NCBI GenBank assembly: GCA_031257945.1
Contig: JAIRNU010000074.1
Location: 1 to 6,976 of the forward strand
Length of the DNA stretch: 6,976 nucleotides
Direction of reading: 5' to 3'
Source: Holosporales bacterium
GTDB lineage: Bacteria; Pseudomonadota; Alphaproteobacteria; BNTO01
The notes below the pieces were generated by a model. It saw nothing but the letters and a program-made list of their open reading frames with translations. It was not told the DNA's origin and did not search any database. This document shows positions 4,198 to 6,976 of this stretch, piece by piece (the stretch's first letter is position 1; each line of letters starts with the position of its first letter). The position numbers and the translations under genes were made by a program.

Positions 4198-6976
4198 TCA
4201 AAATCATCATTTAGATGCACGCTGTCCACCCCATGGTCATTCCAACACCGCGTGGCGTCTGCAGAAGGCTGTGGTGGACTCGGAAAAGTATCCTGCGCGT
4301 TCTTTGGCGCTTGGGACGGCTGTTTGGCTGGATCTGGAGTTTGTAATGAGGCAACAAAAGCACTCAAGTTTATTCCTGGAGAACGTCTTAGGGCTGAAGT
4401 TTGTGGTGGGTTCGGAGAAGCCGCCGACGCGTCCTTTGGCGCTTGGGAAGGCTGTTTGGCTGGAGTTTGTGATTGTGATGAGGCAAAAGCACTGAAGGTT
4501 ACTGAAGAACGTTTTAGGGCTGGAGTTTGTGATGGTGTCACAAAAGCACTCCAGTCTATTGTTTCAGAACGTTTCATGGTTAAAGACTGTGGTGGGTTCG
4601 GAGTAGCATCCTGCTCTGGTGCCGGCTCTGGCCAACCTGGCATCTGGGAACGCTGTTGGAACTGAATTGGTTCTGGTTCTGTAGGTGACCGGGGGAAAAA
4701 TACACGCAGTTGCTGGGGAGGGGCTCCATGTCGTCCCGACAACCATTCTCCGTCCACATACCAATAAATTGTACCATCCGGAAAATATGCCCTAACCCCG
4801 TCGTTCAATAAATCGGCCTCGGTCTCGCTAGCAGAAAATATTCTAGTCAAAAAGTGCTTTTTGTGTTTCTCTACGCCATCTTCAGGGTTGTCTTCAATAT
4901 AAACTTTCGGAAATGACAAAAACCTAATTTCCTGTATTCCGGATCCATAAAAAGCACCATGGCACACAAACTTCACGTTCTTTGGGATTACGATCTTTTG
5001 CAAAGCTGTGCAACCACAAAAAGCAAACGGGTAAATGACAAAAACTGTTGGCGGCAATTCTACTGATGTAAGCTGCTCACATCCGCGAAAAGCATACTCT
5101 CCTATTGTTTCTAGTCGGCTATTTTCTTCGAACGACACGCTGCGGATGCCTGACTCATCAAAAGCACCTTTCCCAATTTCTGTGATGTTATTTGCGACAA
5201 CAAAATTTTGTGGATCTGATAATTGCTCTACTTGATTCTTACCGAAGACAACATCGGGCCGTATCTCTCCTCTCCCGTCTACATGAAAGCGCAATTCCCA
5301 CGTATCTTCATAACGTACATAACGCGTATGTGGAAAATGTACAGTACAGCCAATCTCTGCTCCTACGTTTCCATCGGTATCAGAAAATATGTCGTCGAGG
5401 AATGCTATCGTCGCCGCTACATTAGTTCCTAGCGTTTGTCCATTAATAGTTGAGGCAGCGAACTTGAGATCATTGATACCAGTTCCGCAAAAAGCGCCGC
5501 GTCCAATTGTATGCACTGAGGCTGGGATCTCTAACTCTGACAAAGAAACGCAATTAGCAAAGGCTCGCTCTCCTATGTCTTCGACCCCGCGAGAAAGGGA
5601 AACCGTGCGAAGGTTTTGCCCACCGCTAAAAATTCCAGCGGGGATTTGCGCAAAAGACCACTCTACTTCCCGCAATACATTCGCAGCCCCTGGAAAACGT
5701 TTCCGATGGGCAGAAAGCCACATGACATCCGTTTCATTATCAATACGTAACGTTGTCATGTCTCTAGCAGATTCCCACCCAGCTTTAGTGCATGTACATA
5801 CATGACCAAGTGGGAAATGCGCTACACACCCTTCTGGTGCGGTTACTGTATTGGTTTTACTGTCAAAGAATACACCGTTCAGGAAATTTATTGCTGCAGT
5901 CTCGTCGTAGGAACCATTGCCAGAACGCCATGATTCAAAATGGATATCCCTTAATCTAGTCCCGCAAAAAGCCCCTTCGCAGCACCTTACTGATTCTGAA
6001 ATTGTTATTTCCTTTAAATCAGGATATTCTGCAAGGGCACGCTTTTTTATATCCCCTTCCTTAAAGTAAATTTTCCAAAGTTTAGTGCATCTATCAAACA
6101 ATTTAGCTGGGATTTCCCCAGGATTATCCCAAACCACTTCCCGCAATTTTGTAGTCGTGTCCCTATGCGTCCTACAACAAGCCCGAAACATTTCAATATC
6201 TTCCTGCCTTTCAAATGTTACTTTTGTCGTGGGACGCCACCCGCACTTGGTAAACATATATTCATTGCCATCAGCTAAGACCACTCGGCACCCTTTTGTG
6301 GCTTTTGGGGCTCCTAGCGCTATACTGTTAGAGAATATACTATTCAAAACGTAGACTATGCCGTTGCCTGGTTGAGTAAAATCGACTCCATTAATATTTT
6401 GCGACTTCAGATGTACCACGTTTAGACCAGTAGCTGCGAAGGCTCCAGGTTCAATAGAGGTAACTGATTTTGGAATTGTTAGTTCCAATAAGGACCAGCA
6501 GTCGACAAAAGCATCAGTTCCAATAGAGGTAACTGATTCTGGGATTGTTAGTTCCATTAAGGCCCGGCAGCCGGTAAAAGCATTAGTTCCAATAGAGGTA
6601 ACTGATTCTGGAATTACTACTTCCTCTAAGCTTTTGCAGCCGGCAAAAGCGTTCTCTCCTATTTTTTTGACGTCTTTTAAAACGACTTTAAAAAGATTTG
6701 GACACGACCCAAAAACACCATCTGGTATTTCTTCAGCAATATCGCTAGACCACACTACTTCTCGCAGGAACTCTTTGCAATCTTCTTTGTGATCTACAAA
6801 ATAATCAAAAGTTTGCTTATCCGCTATGCTCGTCAAGGAAATCCAAGCATTACCGTGACGCCTGTACACCGTATTATCTGGGAAAAACGCGTGACAATCA
6901 CCTGCAACAGATACTTGTCTATCAGTATCTGAGAATATATTATCAAGAATATTTCTCTTATTCTCCTCTACATCCA
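4185..6976 (-). CDS. giant BspA-like leucine-rich-repeat protein, 5' partial
   Basis: At least 929 residues are visible and the frame is open to the right edge, so the true start lies outside. The GTG at 6869 is internal: the 35 codons before it continue without a stop and contain another copy of the protein's own spacer motif (NIFSDTD, then FFPDNT). The rest is BspA-type LRRs (LRR_5) with units like IPESVTSIGTNAFTGC, 23 residues each. They are arranged in about four large modules. Each runs LREVxW, then IPxxxF, then LRR units, then a spacer (FLxxIFSD, GCxxxFP, W). Counting from the GTG, spacers fall near residues 175-211, 329-365, 489-524 and 673-709. Residues 713-894 form a Pro/Ser/Gln-rich, probably disordered tail with repeated KRS, SAFV and AKQPSQAPK motifs, ending acidic. 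No membrane segment or cell-wall anchor is visible at the C-terminus. Proteins of this type are surface adhesins in several bacteria. A secreted or surface role is inferred; the N-terminus needed to test it is missing. Confidence 0.9.
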   Translation of the reverse strand, partial: DVEENKRNILDNIFSDTDRQVSVAGDCHAFFPDNTVYRRHGNAWISLTSIADKQTFDYFVDHKEDCKEFLREVVWSSDIAEEIPDGVFGSCPNLFKVVLKDVKKIGENAFAGCKSLEEVVIPESVTSIGTNAFTGCRALMELTIPESVTSIGTDAFVDCWSLLELTIPKSVTSIEPGAFAATGLNVVHLKSQNINGVDFTQPGNGIVYVLNSIFSNSIALGAPKATKGCRVVLADGNEYMFTKCGWRPTTKVTFERQEDIEMFRACCRTHRDTTTKLREVVWDNPGEIPAKLFDRCTKLWKIYFKEGDIKKRALAEYPDLKEITISESVRCCEGAFCGTRLRDIHFESWRSGNGSYDETAAINFLNGVFFDSKTNTVTAPEGCVAHFPLGHVCTCTKAGWESARDMTTLRIDNETDVMWLSAHRKRFPGAANVLREVEWSFAQIPAGIFSGGQNLRTVSLSRGVEDIGERAFANCVSLSELEIPASVHTIGRGAFCGTGINDLKFAASTINGQTLGTNVAATIAFLDDIFSDTDGNVGAEIGCTVHFPHTRYVRYEDTWELRFHVDGRGEIRPDVVFGKNQVEQLSDPQNFVVANNITEIGKGAFDESGIRSVSFEENSRLETIGEYAFRGCEQLTSVELPPTVFVIYPFAFCGCTALQKIVIPKNVKFVCHGAFYGSGIQEIRFLSFPKVYIEDNPEDGVEKHKKHFLTRIFSASETEADLLNDGVRAYFPDGTIYWYVDGEWLSGRHGAPPQQLRVFFPRSPTEPEPIQFQQRSQMPGWPEPAPEQDATPNPPQSLTMKRSETIDWSAFVTPSQTPALKRSSVTFSAFASSQSQTPAKQPSQAPKDASAASPNPPQTSALRRSPGINLSAFVASLQTPDPAKQPSQAPKNAQDTFPSPPQPSADATRCWNDHGVDSVHLNDDFDGAT
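4260..4577 (-). repeat. 132-base imperfect repeats encoding the Pro-rich tail
   Basis: The sequence coding for AKQPSQAPK occurs at 4460-4434 and again at 4328-4302, nearly identical at the DNA level and 132 bases (44 codons) apart. Interleaved are three copies of a KRS or RRS motif followed by SAF and QTP: MKRSETIDWSAFV, LKRSSVTFSAF and LRRSPGINLSAFV. The pattern shows tail growth by internal duplication. The last copy diverges after QPSADA into a unique acidic end. Confidence 0.8.
6452..6658 (-). repeat. three tandem 69-base LRR units
   Basis: The motif CAATAGAGGTAACTGATT (plus strand) recurs at 6452, 6521 and 6590, exactly 69 bases apart. It encodes the 23-residue LRR core (I/L)TIP(E/K)SVTSI. 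By my count units 1 and 2 differ at roughly nine of 69 bases, while unit 3 is more diverged in its second half. The near identity at DNA level points to recent tandem duplication. Confidence 0.85.

Noticed and set aside
5389..5805. 138-codon plus-strand frame and similar frames inside the LRR gene
   Set aside because: Antisense to repeated LRR coding sequence; its regularity comes from the repeats on the other strand.
6440..6660. Regular 69-base repeats as a possible CRISPR array
   Set aside because: The repeats are contiguous, stay in frame, and encode LRR units; there are no unique spacers.

Overview
The window reads as bacterial accessory chromosome: three confidently coding blocks of moderate GC, GTG and TTG start options, no introns, and gaps holding decayed or small open frames. 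A BspA-type leucine-rich-repeat giant, an alanine/glycine-type symporter with diverged signatures, and an alanine racemase with an unusual insertion would fit a host-associated or intracellular bacterium. Candidates are the Holosporales, Rickettsiales or Chlamydiae-like groups. That assignment is inference; no rRNA or other marker gene is present.

Layout. A 192-aa hypothetical protein lies at 107-685 (+), and its proline-rich tail appears to have been lost through a one-base shift in an A6 tract. Positions 686-1075 carry no convincing gene but include a 33-nt imperfect palindrome. An alanine racemase (alr) follows at 1076-2467 (+). Converging on it is a Na+:alanine/glycine (AGCS) symporter at 2606-3919 (-), whose stop overlaps the start of a 27-codon open frame (2523-2606). 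A run of eight C residues sits just upstream of the symporter start. Positions 3920-4184 hold a strong minus-strand hairpin inside what reads like the C-terminal remnant of another membrane protein. The rest of the window (4185-6976, -) is one very large BspA-like LRR protein that runs off the right edge. The GTG at 6869 is not its true start.

How the genes may work together. The racemase interconverts L- and D-alanine for peptidoglycan, and the symporter would import alanine or glycine, so the convergent pair is a plausible alanine-salvage set. The LRR protein is probably an adhesin, surface protein or effector. It is built from a composite module of about 155-185 aa, repeated roughly four times and ending in a repetitive Pro/Ser/Gln-rich tail. 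This module is the most novel feature I can see. No CRISPR array, tRNA, rRNA or intact insertion sequence was recognised.
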